This document shows positions 1 to 9,303 of a DNA stretch of 64,000 bases, in pieces. The position numbers and the translations under genes were made by a program. The stretch lies in assembly GCA_963558655.1 (NCBI GenBank), contig CAUWHJ010000009.1, positions 33,775 through 97,774 of the forward strand. Reading direction: 5' to 3'. The notes beneath the pieces are model-generated. The model ran no database searches, was not told where the DNA came from, and worked only from the letters and a program-made list of their open reading frames with translations. Source of the DNA: UMGS1590 sp963558655 (GTDB taxonomy: Bacteria; Bacillota; Peptococcia; Peptococcales; Peptococcaceae). Position 1 is the stretch's first letter. Every line of letters begins with the position of its first letter.

Positions 1-74
1 GCAGCATTGGCATAAGGCACCAATTTGCGGATAGGAGATTCTTGCATATTGCTAATACGATTTGAGCATTTCAT
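1..74 (-). CDS. PLP-dependent aminotransferase, N-terminal fragment
   Basis: The gene starts at position 74 and runs off the left edge, so only about 24 codons are visible. The predicted N-terminus contains SNRISNMQESPIRKLVPYA, which resembles the start of class I/II (AspB-like) pyridoxal-phosphate aminotransferases. A GGAGG ribosome-binding site lies 8 bases before the ATG. The catalytic lysine is off the window, so substrate cannot be inferred. Identification rests on a short stretch and should be confirmed with the neighbouring sequence. Confidence 0.65.
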   Translation of the reverse strand, partial: MKCSNRISNMQESPIRKLVPYANA

Positions 75-586
75 TAGAATTGCCTCCATTCTTCAATCTT
101 AGATCCGATTCTGTCTCAATTTCCCGGACCAATATTCTACTCTTTTAATTTATCACATCTTTTCTAAAATTTCGACCTTTATTTTTCCCGAAAATGTCCG
201 TATTTTTTATTATATTTAGTCACTATTTCATATTCAGATAGATGCACATGCCTATAAAAGCTCCATCACTTTAGCGAATTTTTTCACAATAACGATCATT
301 TCGAGAACTTGGAATTCAAAGTTTATAGCAATCTTTTTTTTCGCAGTTCCTATCTAACATACATTTTTAACAAACACATAGCTTTCCCAATGTCAAAAAT
401 CAATAAATAATATCTATGCTAATAAAAAAGTCATCACCCACTCAAAAGTCTCTACCATCACCATGAGATTTTCTGTTTGTATGCACGTTTTTCTATCAAA
501 AATACCGTTCACACTTCTCTTATAATTCGTTCAATCATAAACATAAAACCAATGATTTTGTTCCCTACTTTAATAATAATATAAAA
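75..586. other. AT-rich stretch with no recognised gene
   Basis: About 510 bases between the aminotransferase start and the dnaB terminator. It is AT-rich with many homopolymer runs and no reading frame with a ribosome-binding site. It presumably holds the leftward aminotransferase promoter. One TTGACA hexamer reads leftward near 395-400 but has no good -10 partner at 17 bases. I see no repeats or RNA gene. Confidence 0.5.
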
Positions 587-616
587 AAGACCAAGCAGTA
601 TCATCTGCCTGGTCTT
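587..616 (-). terminator. Rho-independent terminator of dnaB
   Basis: A 12-bp stem (587-598 with 605-616, one G-T pair) and a 6-base loop are followed on the minus strand by a run of T (583-588 on the plus strand). It lies directly after the dnaB stop codon. Confidence 0.8.
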
Positions 617-620
617 AAAA

Positions 621-1970
621 TTAATAGCCATAACCACCGTCACGAATGAGGTTATCAAAACGTGTAAGTTCATTTTGAAACGCCAATTCAACAGTGCCTG
701 TTGGGCCATTACGATGCTTAGCGATAATTAAATCAGCAATGCCACGACGGTCGGTATCTTCATTATAATATTCTTCGCGATGGATAAAAAGTACAATGTC
801 AGCATCCTGTTCCAACGATCCAGATTCACGCAAGTGACTAAGCTGTGGCCTCTTGTCTTTTGTTTGTTCAACGGTACGGCTAAGCTGAGACAGTGCAATG
901 ATTGGTACATTCAACTCACGCGCCAGCGCTTTAAGAGAACGTGAAATTTCGGAGACTTCCTGCTGACGGTTCTCGCTGTGGCCGCTGCCACCCATGAGCT
1001 GAAGATAGTCCACAAGAATAAGCCCCAGATCACCTTCACGCGCTTGTAAGCGTCTAGCTTTTGCGCGTAACTCACGAATGGTGATGGCTGGCGTGTCATC
1101 AATATAGATGGGCGCGCTGGAAAGCGGACCGATTTTTTGTAAAAAAGCTCCCCATTCCTCTGCATTGAGCTGGCCCGTACGTAATCGTTTTTGGTCAATA
1201 CGCGCCGCAGCAGCGAGCATACGCATAACAAGCTGTTCTTTACTCATTTCAAGGCTGAAGATGGCAACCGGATAGTGATAGTCAACCGCTGTGTTGGCAG
1301 CCATATTCAAGCAAAGCGCCGTTTTCCCCATGGCTGGGCGCGCCGCTAAGATAACAAGATCCGAACGCTGCCACCCGTTGGTCATATGGTCCAAATCAAT
1401 AAATCCAGAAGGAATACCAGTGATTTCATCGACTTGCTTAGCAGCAGCTTCAATTTGTTCCAAATTGGTTGAAACAATCTCATCCACACGAGTCACATCG
1501 TTACGCTGACGTTGTTTAGAAATGTCTAATACAAGACGTTCTGCATCATCAAGAATACTTTCAACAGGTTCTGCATCTTCAAAACAGCGATTACGAATGC
1601 GATCAGAAATACGAATAAGCTGTCGCATGGTCGATTTTTCCTGAACAATTTTTGCATACTGTTTAACATTGTAGACAGTCGATGGAGCTGCTGCTATTTG
1701 CCCAAGATAAAATACACCACCAGCTTTTTCAAGCAAGTTTTCTTTCCGCAGTTTGTTAGTCATGGTGACAAGATCAACCGACTGACCACTTTCATCAATC
1801 TCAAGAATGGCTTTGAAAAGAATCGCATTTTCAGGTTTATAAAAATCACTGTCTCGCACCAGTTGTACAACATCCTGAATCACTTCACGATCTTTGAACA
1901 TTGCAGAAATGATACCTGCTTCCGCTTCTTCTGCAAATGGCACAGACTGTTCCATAAAGGTTTCGCTCAT
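621..1970 (-). CDS. dnaB: Replicative DNA helicase DnaB
   Basis: Hexameric helicase that unwinds DNA ahead of the replication fork and recruits primase. The 449-residue product has the N-terminal DnaB domain (about 10-110), a linker, and the RecA-like C-terminal domain with Walker A RPAMGKTALC (about 211-220), Walker B LILVDYLQLMGG, and the QLSRTVE and RESGSLEQDADIVLF motifs. Length is normal for the family. The start at 1970 was chosen because AGGAGG sits just before it; an upstream in-frame start at 2042 adds 24 unrelated residues. It appears to be a single-gene unit ending in its own terminator. Confidence 0.95.
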   Translation of the reverse strand: MSETFMEQSVPFAEEAEAGIISAMFKDREVIQDVVQLVRDSDFYKPENAILFKAILEIDESGQSVDLVTMTNKLRKENLLEKAGGVFYLGQIAAAPSTVYNVKQYAKIVQEKSTMRQLIRISDRIRNRCFEDAEPVESILDDAERLVLDISKQRQRNDVTRVDEIVSTNLEQIEAAAKQVDEITGIPSGFIDLDHMTNGWQRSDLVILAARPAMGKTALCLNMAANTAVDYHYPVAIFSLEMSKEQLVMRMLAAAARIDQKRLRTGQLNAEEWGAFLQKIGPLSSAPIYIDDTPAITIRELRAKARRLQAREGDLGLILVDYLQLMGGSGHSENRQQEVSEISRSLKALARELNVPIIALSQLSRTVEQTKDKRPQLSHLRESGSLEQDADIVLFIHREEYYNEDTDRRGIADLIIAKHRNGPTGTVELAFQNELTRFDNLIRDGGYGY

Positions 1971-2095
1971 TGTCGTTCCTCCTAAAAAAGTAGGTATGGA
2001 CAGTATACCATATTTTATAAAAACAGTGCGAAAAATGGACATTCAAAAAATTTCAACATAAGATAAAATACGCACGATTTATCAGCATGAAATTA

Positions 2096-2124
2096 TTGAC
2101 CAAAATGGTTGTTTGTGCTATTTT
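2096..2124 (+). promoter_or_regulatory. Candidate sigma-A promoter for the glyoxalase gene
   Basis: TTGACC (2096-2101) and TATTTT (2119-2124) separated by exactly 17 bases, about 70 bases before the glyoxalase start. Predicted from sequence only. Confidence 0.5.
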
Positions 2125-2196
2125 AGTGTGCATATCTCATGGAATTTATGGTATGATAGAACCATCTATACTATCAATGAGGAGGAGTCTACTGAA

Positions 2197-2577
2197 ATGC
2201 AATTTTCGTTCTTGCACAACAATATTAACGTCACCAATTTAGAGAACAGTCTTGCTTTCTATGAACAAGCACTCGGCTTGAAAGAGGTACGTCGCATCGA
2301 AAGTAAAGACGGCAGTTTTATCATTGTTTATCTGAGCGATGGACAAAGCAAACATCAACTCGAATTGACTTGGTTACGCGATCATCCGGAGCCTTACAAT
2401 CTTGGCGAAAATGAATTCCATCTGGCTCTGGAAGCAGATGACTTTGCCTTGGCTTATTCGTTGCACAGAACCCTTGGCTGCATTGTTTTTGAAAACCCAT
2501 CAATGGGTATTTACTTCATTGCCGATCCTGACAATTACTGGATTGAAATTTTACCACCAGACCACGGTCAAGAATAA
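2197..2577 (+). CDS. Glyoxalase I family protein (lactoylglutathione lyase-like)
   Basis: A 126-residue protein of the vicinal-oxygen-chelate fold. It reads as a complete glyoxalase I subunit: an early His in FLHNNINVTNLENSLAFYE, a Glu in HQLELTWL, a His in NEFHLALEADD and a Glu in YWIEILPP match the four metal ligands of the family. Glyoxalase I converts the methylglyoxal hemithioacetal to S-lactoylthiol. The thiol used here is unknown, since many Bacillota lack glutathione. Start at 2197 is supported by GGAGGAG about 10 bases upstream; an in-frame start at 2113 has no ribosome-binding site. A promoter-like sequence lies just upstream, and guaB follows 50 bases later on the same strand. Confidence 0.85.
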   Translation: MQFSFLHNNINVTNLENSLAFYEQALGLKEVRRIESKDGSFIIVYLSDGQSKHQLELTWLRDHPEPYNLGENEFHLALEADDFALAYSLHRTLGCIVFENPSMGIYFIADPDNYWIEILPPDHGQE

Positions 2578-2627
2578 TTTTCATTGAATAAGTTTCATCA
2601 TCGAACATATTTGAAAGGAGATAAAAT

Positions 2628-4142
2628 ATGGCATTCATTTATAATGAACCTTCCCACACTTTCAGCGAATATCTTTTGCTACCAGGCTTTACATCTAAGG
2701 ATTGCATCCCTGCAAATGTCAGCTTAAAAACCCCACTGGTTAAATTCAAGAAAGGCGAAGAACCAGCTATTTCTTTGAATATTCCTCTCGTATCGGCTGT
2801 TATGCAGGCTGTTTCTAATGACACGTTGGCTATTGCTTTGGCTAAAGAGGGCGGTTTGTCTTTCATTTATGGTTCTCAATCCATTGAAAGCCAGGCTGCT
2901 ATGGTACGCAAGGTAAAAAATTACAAGGCTGGATTTGTTGTTTCCGATTCCAACTTGCGTCCAACCGATACGTTGGCAGATGTTCTGGCTTTGCGTGAAA
3001 AAACCGGTCACAGCACGATGGCTGTCACTGAAGATGGGTCTCCAAATGGCAAGCTCCTCGGTATTGTCACTAGCCGCGACTACCGTCTTTCCCGTACACC
3101 GCGTGACGCTAAAGTTGAAGACTTCATGACGCCGTTTGAAAAGCTCATTGTGGGCAATGAAAACACCACACTGCCTGAAGCCAATGATTTAATTTGGGAC
3201 AATAAACTTAATCAGCTTCCAATCGTTGATAAAGATCAGCATCTTATGTACATTATTTTCCGCAAGGATTATGATTCCAACAAGGAAAACCCTCTTGAAC
3301 TGCTTGATGACAAGTCAAAACGTTATATGGTAGGTGCCGGTATCAACACGCGTGACTATGCAGAACGTGTTCCTGCCCTTGTTGAAGCGGGTGTTGATGT
3401 GCTCGTCATTGACTCCTCCGAAGGTTACACCGAATGGCAAAAAATAACCCTCGACTGGATTCGCGAACACTATGGCGATAGTGTTAAAGTAGGGGCCGGC
3501 AACGTTGTTGACGCTGATGGCTTCCGTTATCTGGCTGAAGCTGGTGCCGATTTCATCAAAATTGGTATCGGAGGTGGTTCCATCTGTATCACCCGCGAAC
3601 AAAAAGGGATTGGTCGTGGACAAGCTACCGCTGTTATCGAAGTCGCTAAAGCACGCGATGAATATTTTAAGGAAACCGGTATTTATATTCCACTTTGCTC
3701 CGATGGTGGTATCGTTTATGACTATCACATGACATTAGCATTGGCTATGGGTGCCGATTTCATTATGCTTGGTCGTTACTTTGCGCGTTTTGACGAATCT
3801 CCTTCCAACCGTGTACGCATCGGCGGCAATTACATGAAGGAATACTGGGGTGAAGGTTCTGCTCGTGCCCGCAACTGGCAGCGTTATGACATGGGTGGCG
3901 ATAGCAAGCTTTCTTTTGAAGAAGGCGTTGACTCCTATGTTCCATACGCTGGTTCTCTTAAAGACAACGTCCAACTGTCTTTGAGTAAAATCCGTTCTAC
4001 CATGTGCAACTGCGGTGTGATGAACATTAAAGAACTGCAAGAAAATGCTCGTATTACCCTTGTTTCTGCAACCTCGATTGTAGAAGGTGGCGCTCACGAC
4101 GTTACCCTTCGCAATTCCGATCTAAACAGCAACCATATGTAA
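2628..4142 (+). CDS. guaB: IMP dehydrogenase, Tritrichomonas-like type
   Basis: Catalyses NAD-dependent oxidation of IMP to XMP, the committed step of GMP synthesis. The 504 residues form a TIM barrel interrupted by a pair of CBS domains (about 105-225). The active-site loop GIGGGSICITRE carries the catalytic Cys at residue 320. The mobile flap RARNWQRYDMGG carries the Arg419-Tyr420 pair. These are not the usual bacterial GPGSICTTR/GVGVPQ forms. From memory, the whole protein follows the Tritrichomonas foetus enzyme, whose catalytic Cys is 319 and flap Arg-Tyr is 418-419, with an offset of one residue. AAAGGAG precedes the ATG. It follows the glyoxalase gene and ends at a strong bidirectional terminator. 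Confidence 0.95.
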   Translation: MAFIYNEPSHTFSEYLLLPGFTSKDCIPANVSLKTPLVKFKKGEEPAISLNIPLVSAVMQAVSNDTLAIALAKEGGLSFIYGSQSIESQAAMVRKVKNYKAGFVVSDSNLRPTDTLADVLALREKTGHSTMAVTEDGSPNGKLLGIVTSRDYRLSRTPRDAKVEDFMTPFEKLIVGNENTTLPEANDLIWDNKLNQLPIVDKDQHLMYIIFRKDYDSNKENPLELLDDKSKRYMVGAGINTRDYAERVPALVEAGVDVLVIDSSEGYTEWQKITLDWIREHYGDSVKVGAGNVVDADGFRYLAEAGADFIKIGIGGGSICITREQKGIGRGQATAVIEVAKARDEYFKETGIYIPLCSDGGIVYDYHMTLALAMGADFIMLGRYFARFDESPSNRVRIGGNYMKEYWGEGSARARNWQRYDMGGDSKLSFEEGVDSYVPYAGSLKDNVQLSLSKIRSTMCNCGVMNIKELQENARITLVSATSIVEGGAHDVTLRNSDLNSNHM

Positions 4143-4150
4143 TAAACACA

Positions 4151-4198
4151 AAAGCTCCCGACGCATCTGTTGATCTGAACAGATGCGTCGGGAGCTTT
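4151..4198. terminator. Bidirectional terminator between convergent genes
   Basis: A perfect 21-bp stem (4151-4171 with 4178-4198) with a 6-base loop. The stem ends are AAA/TTT, so it can work in both directions for guaB (plus) and the alkylsulfatase-like gene (minus). Confidence 0.9.
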
Positions 4199-4214
4199 TC
4201 TTTTCTAATCCTCC

Positions 4215-5480
4215 TTACTTCCGCAATTCTTTTGCACAGGCTATATAATAATGCCGACCATTCGCACTGGTTTCATAATCAGCCAGACATTCTAAAGCAT
4301 TCGCCTTGAGCTGTATAACAACTTTATCATCGCCGCTCTCTAACAACATATCGCAAAGCTCCAAACACCATTGATACTCTTTTTCGGAAAAGGCCGTCTG
4401 CGCTGCCGCCAGCACTTTTTCCTTTCCACCAATAAGCGCTATCATCTTTGCCGAACGTTCAGAAGCCGTCAACGGATAGAGATGCGTTGGATTACCATCA
4501 AACCAACCCAGATATGCCGTATATATAGCACGTACCGTCCACTCTGTGCAGCCATAATGCTCACCAAAATAAGGCAAGTTTGCATATTGTTCTGGCAACC
4601 GAATTTCCGCTGCCAATTCATCAATGGTCTTTCCCTTATTCATACCTTCAAGGGTTGTAGTGAGAATCCAATCAATAGCATTACGGAAATGGCCAATTTT
4701 TTCTTCAATCTCTGCACGTCCCACTAAGGCAGCTGTATGCCCTGGAAGCACATACTCAGCTGGATAAGACAAAATTACATCCAAACTTTTGATCCAACTT
4801 GCAATATCACGATATTGACTACCGCGAATAGCATAAAGATTCGGAAAACAGCCATAATAATTGTCACCACAGCACAACACCTTCTGTTCCGGTAACCACA
4901 CCATGATGGTATCATCGGTTTCGCCAGTCAGTCGCACCATCTCCAAGGTAACGCCGTCAATTGTGCGTACAACACGGTCTTCATCATAAAGCACGGTTGG
5001 CGATAGCATGGCACGTTTTTCACCATATACAATGCCTTCGCGATTACCTAGACCCTGTGTAATGGCTTCTTCATCAGTAAGTTCATAGCCAAACTGACGT
5101 GCACCACGCAGCATTTGTATATCAAATAATTTTTCTGTACGCTCCAACGTCGGCACCTTTGGCGCAAAGGCAATAACTTCTGATGCAGTATCCTTAAAAG
5201 CACCAGCGCCACCCCGATGATCCGGATGACCATGTGTATAGATGATGGTATGTACATCTTTGCCTGTTTTTTCTTACACAATATTGCGTATTTTTTCCCC
5301 TGCTTCCAGTGTATCTACTGCATCAATTAAAATAACGCCTTGCTCACCTTCAATAATGGCAACGTTGCTATGGCCAATAGATACCGCATGCCAAATACCC
5401 GGCACAATCTCATTCACCTGTGCATGAAAACGAGCCTCTGCATAAGCACTTAAAACCTTGGAACCATTTTCAATCAGCAT
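4215..5480 (-). pseudogene. Alkylsulfatase-like metallo-beta-lactamase, interrupted by in-frame TAA
   Basis: One reading frame of about 420 codons is interrupted by a TAA at 5274-5276. The frame continues cleanly on both sides. The N-terminal part holds WHAVSIGHSNVAIIEGEQG. Just after the stop comes the metal-binding motif THGHPDHRGG (HxHxDH), then a second metallo-beta-lactamase half and a C-terminal region around YLGWFDGNPTHLYPL that matches the dimerisation domain of SdsA-type alkylsulfatases. Intact enzymes of this type hydrolyse alkyl sulfate esters using two zinc ions. Because the stop lies just before the metal site, neither half alone should be active unless the stop is read through. 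A single base change would restore Gln, Lys or Glu. The preferred start is 5480 (GGAG 7 bases upstream). Whether this is real decay or a sequencing error cannot be told here. Confidence 0.8.
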
Positions 5481-5521
5481 CGTCATTCTCCTCTCTTAAT
5501 AAGCCTTTTATTATAACCCAA

Positions 5522-6145
5522 CTATTTCTTTGCCGGAACAGCAAAGATACGATCTACCGCATACGTATCTTCATGTTCCAGCCCATTCAAAGCCAATACT
5601 TTTTGAGCAACCAATTTCGTAGCCAATGATAATGCCGACATACTTGTTCCCAAATTAAACAACGACATTTCTGCATAGGACAATTTCTCCACAGGTGTTC
5701 CTATCGTCAGATCTGCGACATATTGCAAGCCGGCCTCAAGCTGCATACAAAACGTATCATACGCTCTTTGAAAATTATATTCATTTAATTCCAAAAGCAG
5801 ATAAATACCTTTTTGAATATCATTAAGCGGTAAAACCGGTTTCAACAGTACATAAGCTATCAAACAAGCAATATGTTCACGTTGATACCGTTTTTTTTCT
5901 GGCTTTGGTACAAAATGCTGTTTTACATAATTGTTTATCATCGCCGATGTTAAAAGTTTATCGTCATTTTTTGAGCGTCCCGACGAAGTGCCTGGCGCCA
6001 CATTCAAAAACGCCAACGTATCGTTAATATATAATAGCACCTGATCCATATACAAACTAAGTGCTGGTAATTCTTCCCATCTAGGTAAATGCACAGCACT
6101 TAGTTCTTTCGCCCATGCATTTAATTCCTGTGAATAATCGACCAT
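5522..6145 (-). CDS. DUF1836 domain protein
   Basis: A 207-residue protein that resembles the DUF1836 family of Bacillota: WAKELSAVHLPRWEELP near the start, a middle segment KNDDKLLTSAMINNYVKQH that resembles the helix-turn-helix part of MerR-like regulators, and QREHIACLIAYVLLKPVLPL. A DNA-binding role is often suggested for the family but is not established. Start at 6145 was chosen over a TTG at 6151 because GGAGG sits 8 bases before the ATG. It lies downstream of no obvious operon partner; 35 bases separate its stop from the broken alkylsulfatase-like gene. Confidence 0.75.
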   Translation of the reverse strand: MVDYSQELNAWAKELSAVHLPRWEELPALSLYMDQVLLYINDTLAFLNVAPGTSSGRSKNDDKLLTSAMINNYVKQHFVPKPEKKRYQREHIACLIAYVLLKPVLPLNDIQKGIYLLLELNEYNFQRAYDTFCMQLEAGLQYVADLTIGTPVEKLSYAEMSLFNLGTSMSALSLATKLVAQKVLALNGLEHEDTYAVDRIFAVPAKK

Positions 6146-6245
6146 AACCAAATCCTCCCTTATAAAATCCCTAATATCAGTATAAACGATTCATTAAAAA
6201 TTGGCAAACAACTTCCAACCGTTCTCTTTTCGTCCATTATAAAGA

Positions 6246-6273
6246 AAAGAGATTCAACCAATCGCTGAATCTC
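6246..6273 (-). terminator. Terminator of the pst-pho operon
   Basis: A 10-bp stem AAGAGATTCA / TGAATCTCTT followed on the minus strand by TTTTCTTT, just after the phoR stop. Confidence 0.75.
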
Positions 6274-6281
6274 TTTCTCAC

Positions 6282-7952
6282 TTATTTTTTCTTGAGTGGA
6301 AAACGCACAATAAATGTCGTACCCTTCCCCAGTTTACTTTTTACTTTAATGGTTGCATTATGCCAAATTGCAGCGTGTTTCACAATAGACAGACCCAAGC
6401 CACTACCGCCGCTTATCCGCGAGTGACTTTTATCAACACGATAAAATCTTTCGAAAATACGTTCCTGCTGATCCTCAGAGATGCCACATCCAGTGTCTTT
6501 AACCTTTATCACCGCTGCATCTTTCGTTTTCTTCACGCTGACTGAAATGGCACCATTTTCAACGTTGTACTTGATAGCGTTGTCACAAAGATTGTACAGC
6601 ATTTCATAGAGCAATGTTTTAACGCCTTTAATCGTAACATGACTGCCATTAAAGTCCATAACAATGCCACGCTCTGCTGCACGCGCCGACAACTGAGAAA
6701 CCACAGCCTGCGCCACATCATACAAATCCACTTTCTCCACAGGCAAAGCATCAGAGTCTTCGTCCAGTCGTGAAATTTTAATAATATTTTCAATCAGGGA
6801 TACCATATGCTGTGCTTCATCATAGATTTGTTTCAGGAAGCGTGGCTGATCTTCATCTTTCACCATACCGCTCAAAAGCAATTCTGCACAACCAGAAATA
6901 CTATGCAATGGTGTTTTAAGCTCGTGAGATACATTCGCACTAAACTCTCTTCTTAATTGTTCAGCTTCTACTTTCTCAGTAACATCTACATAAAACAAAA
7001 CAGCACCATGAACCACTTCTTCTGAAATGACAGGACTGGCATGTATCTCATAGCTACGCGAATTGATGATAATCGTTGCGCTTGATGTTTTGCCATTATA
7101 GGCTTTTTCCAAAAGGCCATCAATCAAAGAGTCCCGACTGAAAATCATTTGATCGTCTTCAAAATCCTCTTCTTGTGCCATCGCTTTCAGCAAATTACGC
7201 CCACTGCGGTTAATCAATAAGATGCGCCCTTCGCGTGTAAGCAATACAAGACCTTCGTTCATATTATCAAGCACTGTTTGAAATTCATTGCGCTGCTGAT
7301 TTAACTGAACACGTTGATCTTTAATTTCCCGATGCTGTACCTCGATACGAGATAATAGCGGCATCAATTCATCGTAGGTGTCATTGGCTAAAGGATGGTC
7401 CAGGTCGATTTCATTCAGCGGCTCGACAATCCGTTTAGACAAACGCCGCGCTAAAATACCAGCTACCACCATCATAAGAACAATCAAAATAAGCGCCGGC
7501 ATCGCCAGCATCCACAACACACCGCCAACAGAAATATCATCAGTTGCAATACGCAACACGCTACCATCTTTCAGTTCTACTGCCACATACATCAAACGCG
7601 TTGTCATTGTCGTTGATTCACGTTCGATATGCGAGGTGCCATAGGCTTTGGCATCAATAAATTCCTGACGATCTGAATGATTATCCATGTCAGCCGGATC
7701 TTTACGATTATCAAAAAGGACCGCACCATCGGCTGCGATCCAAGTAATACGATAGCTGGTGTTATCCAGTTGATTCAGATAATCTTCTCCTTCATCTTCA
7801 ACAGCTTGAGAAAGATAATCTAATTGGGCCATCAACTGATTTTTTGTATCTTCGTTAATATAACGATAGGTAACGCCCACCAGGAGAAGCAAGCTGACTA
7901 AAACCGTGACAAGCGCTGTGCCAAAGACAGTCAGAAAAATACGCCTCTTCAC
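6282..7952 (-). CDS. phoR: Phosphate-sensing sensor histidine kinase PhoR
   Basis: Membrane kinase that phosphorylates the adjacent PhoP. The 556 residues read: TM1 (about 7-29), extracytoplasmic domain (30-145), TM2 (about 146-168), a linker, a PAS domain (about 220-330), the His box SANVSHELKTPLHS with His343, and a HATPase with N box YNLCDNAIKYN, G1 DTGCGIS and G2 GGSGLGLSIVKHA. The start is GTG at 7952, overlapping the phoP stop by 4 bases (GTGA) with GGAGG 7 bases upstream, so the two are translationally coupled. The assignment as PhoR follows from its place at the end of the pst-phoU operon. Confidence 0.9.
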   Translation of the reverse strand: MKRRIFLTVFGTALVTVLVSLLLLVGVTYRYINEDTKNQLMAQLDYLSQAVEDEGEDYLNQLDNTSYRITWIAADGAVLFDNRKDPADMDNHSDRQEFIDAKAYGTSHIERESTTMTTRLMYVAVELKDGSVLRIATDDISVGGVLWMLAMPALILIVLMMVVAGILARRLSKRIVEPLNEIDLDHPLANDTYDELMPLLSRIEVQHREIKDQRVQLNQQRNEFQTVLDNMNEGLVLLTREGRILLINRSGRNLLKAMAQEEDFEDDQMIFSRDSLIDGLLEKAYNGKTSSATIIINSRSYEIHASPVISEEVVHGAVLFYVDVTEKVEAEQLRREFSANVSHELKTPLHSISGCAELLLSGMVKDEDQPRFLKQIYDEAQHMVSLIENIIKISRLDEDSDALPVEKVDLYDVAQAVVSQLSARAAERGIVMDFNGSHVTIKGVKTLLYEMLYNLCDNAIKYNVENGAISVSVKKTKDAAVIKVKDTGCGISEDQQERIFERFYRVDKSHSRISGGSGLGLSIVKHAAIWHNATIKVKSKLGKGTTFIVRFPLKKK

Positions 7953-8620
7953 TCAGAAACCTCCATACGATAGCCAACTCCACGTACGGTGTTGATATAA
8001 TTGCCACACACACCCAATTTTTGACGCAAATTACGTATGTGCACATCTACCGTTCGTGTTTCGCCATCATAATCCTGATCCCAAATGCAGGTTAAAAACT
8101 GTTGACGCGTGAACACTCTACCCGGATTCGACATAAGCATATACAGCATTTCAAATTCTTTGTACGTCAGATCAATTTGTTCACCGTTTACCATCACGAC
8201 ATGTGCACTTGGATTCAAATACAGCTTTCCAAACTGAATCGCGGGCACTTCTTCTTGAGCCGAACGACGCATCACTGCACGCACACGAGACACCATTTCC
8301 ATCATACCAAAAGGTTTGACAAGATAATCGTCTGCACCAGAATCCAGCCCAACAACCTTATCATACTCACTACCTTTTGCTGTTGCCATAATCACAGGTA
8401 CACGCTGCGTGCTAGACTGCATCCGCAATTTTTTCAATATCGAAATGCCATCTTCGTCAGGCAACATAATATCCAAAATGATGAGGCTGGGAATTTCCTC
8501 TTTCAACGCCGCATACAGAGCTGCACCATCCTCAAGCCCTTTGGCTTTAAGGCCAGCAGCCTCCAGCGTATACACCATCATATTACGAATACCAGATTCA
8601 TCTTCAACACAGTAAATCAC
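7949..8620 (-). CDS. phoP: Phosphate response regulator PhoP/PhoB
   Basis: OmpR-family DNA-binding regulator of 223 residues. The receiver domain has the acidic pair ED (6-7), the phospho-acceptor Asp50 in LIILDIMLPDEDG, and the conserved Lys in LVKPFGM. The C-terminal winged helix contains LTYKEFEMLYMLMSNPGRVFTR and the recognition region TVDVHIRNLRQKLG. It starts with GTG at 8620 with GGAGG 8 bases before. Sits between phoU and phoR on the same strand and probably binds the Pho box upstream of pstS. Confidence 0.92.
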   Translation of the reverse strand: MIYCVEDESGIRNMMVYTLEAAGLKAKGLEDGAALYAALKEEIPSLIILDIMLPDEDGISILKKLRMQSSTQRVPVIMATAKGSEYDKVVGLDSGADDYLVKPFGMMEMVSRVRAVMRRSAQEEVPAIQFGKLYLNPSAHVVMVNGEQIDLTYKEFEMLYMLMSNPGRVFTRQQFLTCIWDQDYDGETRTVDVHIRNLRQKLGVCGNYINTVRGVGYRMEVSE

Positions 8621-8643
8621 TGTTTGTCCCTCCTTGGAGGTGA

Positions 8644-9303
8644 TTATTTGCTTGCTTTCACATTTTGACTAGTAATACCATACTCTACTGCCTCGGCAAT
8701 CTTAACAATATGATCACCAATACGTTCATAATACTTATCTACCATCAACAAATCAAGGACATAATCCGTATCTTGGGTAGATTTTGCATTTTTTAACATC
8801 TCAGCAAGATTGTTTTTTGTTTTATGGAAGTATTCATCTACCACATCATCATAACTGACAACATCTCTTGCCAATTCAAGGTCTTTCGCTTCATACGCAT
8901 TGAGCACATCACGCAACATACGACGTGTGGCCTTTGCGAGATCAGCAAAATATTCAATATCCATGTCCTTGTTGCAATTATTATTACGCAATACAATCTC
9001 GCTGATGTCCACAGCCTGCATGCCAATACGCGCAAGATCGCCAACAATTTTTGAGGCAGTAGAAATAATACGAAAATCGCCGGCAACCGGTTGCTGTTGC
9101 ATAATCAAACTGCTGCAAAGCGCATCAATCAAATACTCTTTGTCATCAAGCAGCGCTGTATACTTCAATGTGTTTTGGGCCAGCTCTGCATCACCTTTCA
9201 GCAAAGCTTCGGAGCCTTTTTGAATGGCTTCTTCACAAATTCCGCCCATTTCACTAATTTCATACGTCAGCCGTTCAAGCTGCCCTACAAATAAATCTCT
9301 CAT
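8644..9303 (-). CDS. phoU: Phosphate transport regulator PhoU
   Basis: A 219-residue all-helical protein with two PhoU repeats: first repeat around LTYEISEMGGICEEAIQKGSEALL and the metal-binding-type ADLARIGMQAVDISE; second around RRMLRDVLNAYEAKDLELARDV and KYYERIGDHIVKIAEAVEYG. PhoU links PstB transport status to PhoR and represses the Pho response when phosphate is plentiful. The ATG at 9303 overlaps the pstB stop by one base (TGATG), which favours it over the TTG at 9306. Confidence 0.93.
   Translation of the reverse strand: MRDLFVGQLERLTYEISEMGGICEEAIQKGSEALLKGDAELAQNTLKYTALLDDKEYLIDALCSSLIMQQQPVAGDFRIISTASKIVGDLARIGMQAVDISEIVLRNNNCNKDMDIEYFADLAKATRRMLRDVLNAYEAKDLELARDVVSYDDVVDEYFHKTKNNLAEMLKNAKSTQDTDYVLDLLMVDKYYERIGDHIVKIAEAVEYGITSQNVKASK

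Noticed and set aside
509..709. 66-codon frame on the minus strand near dnaB
   Set aside because: It overlaps the dnaB 3' end and its terminator, lacks a ribosome-binding site and has no recognisable features.
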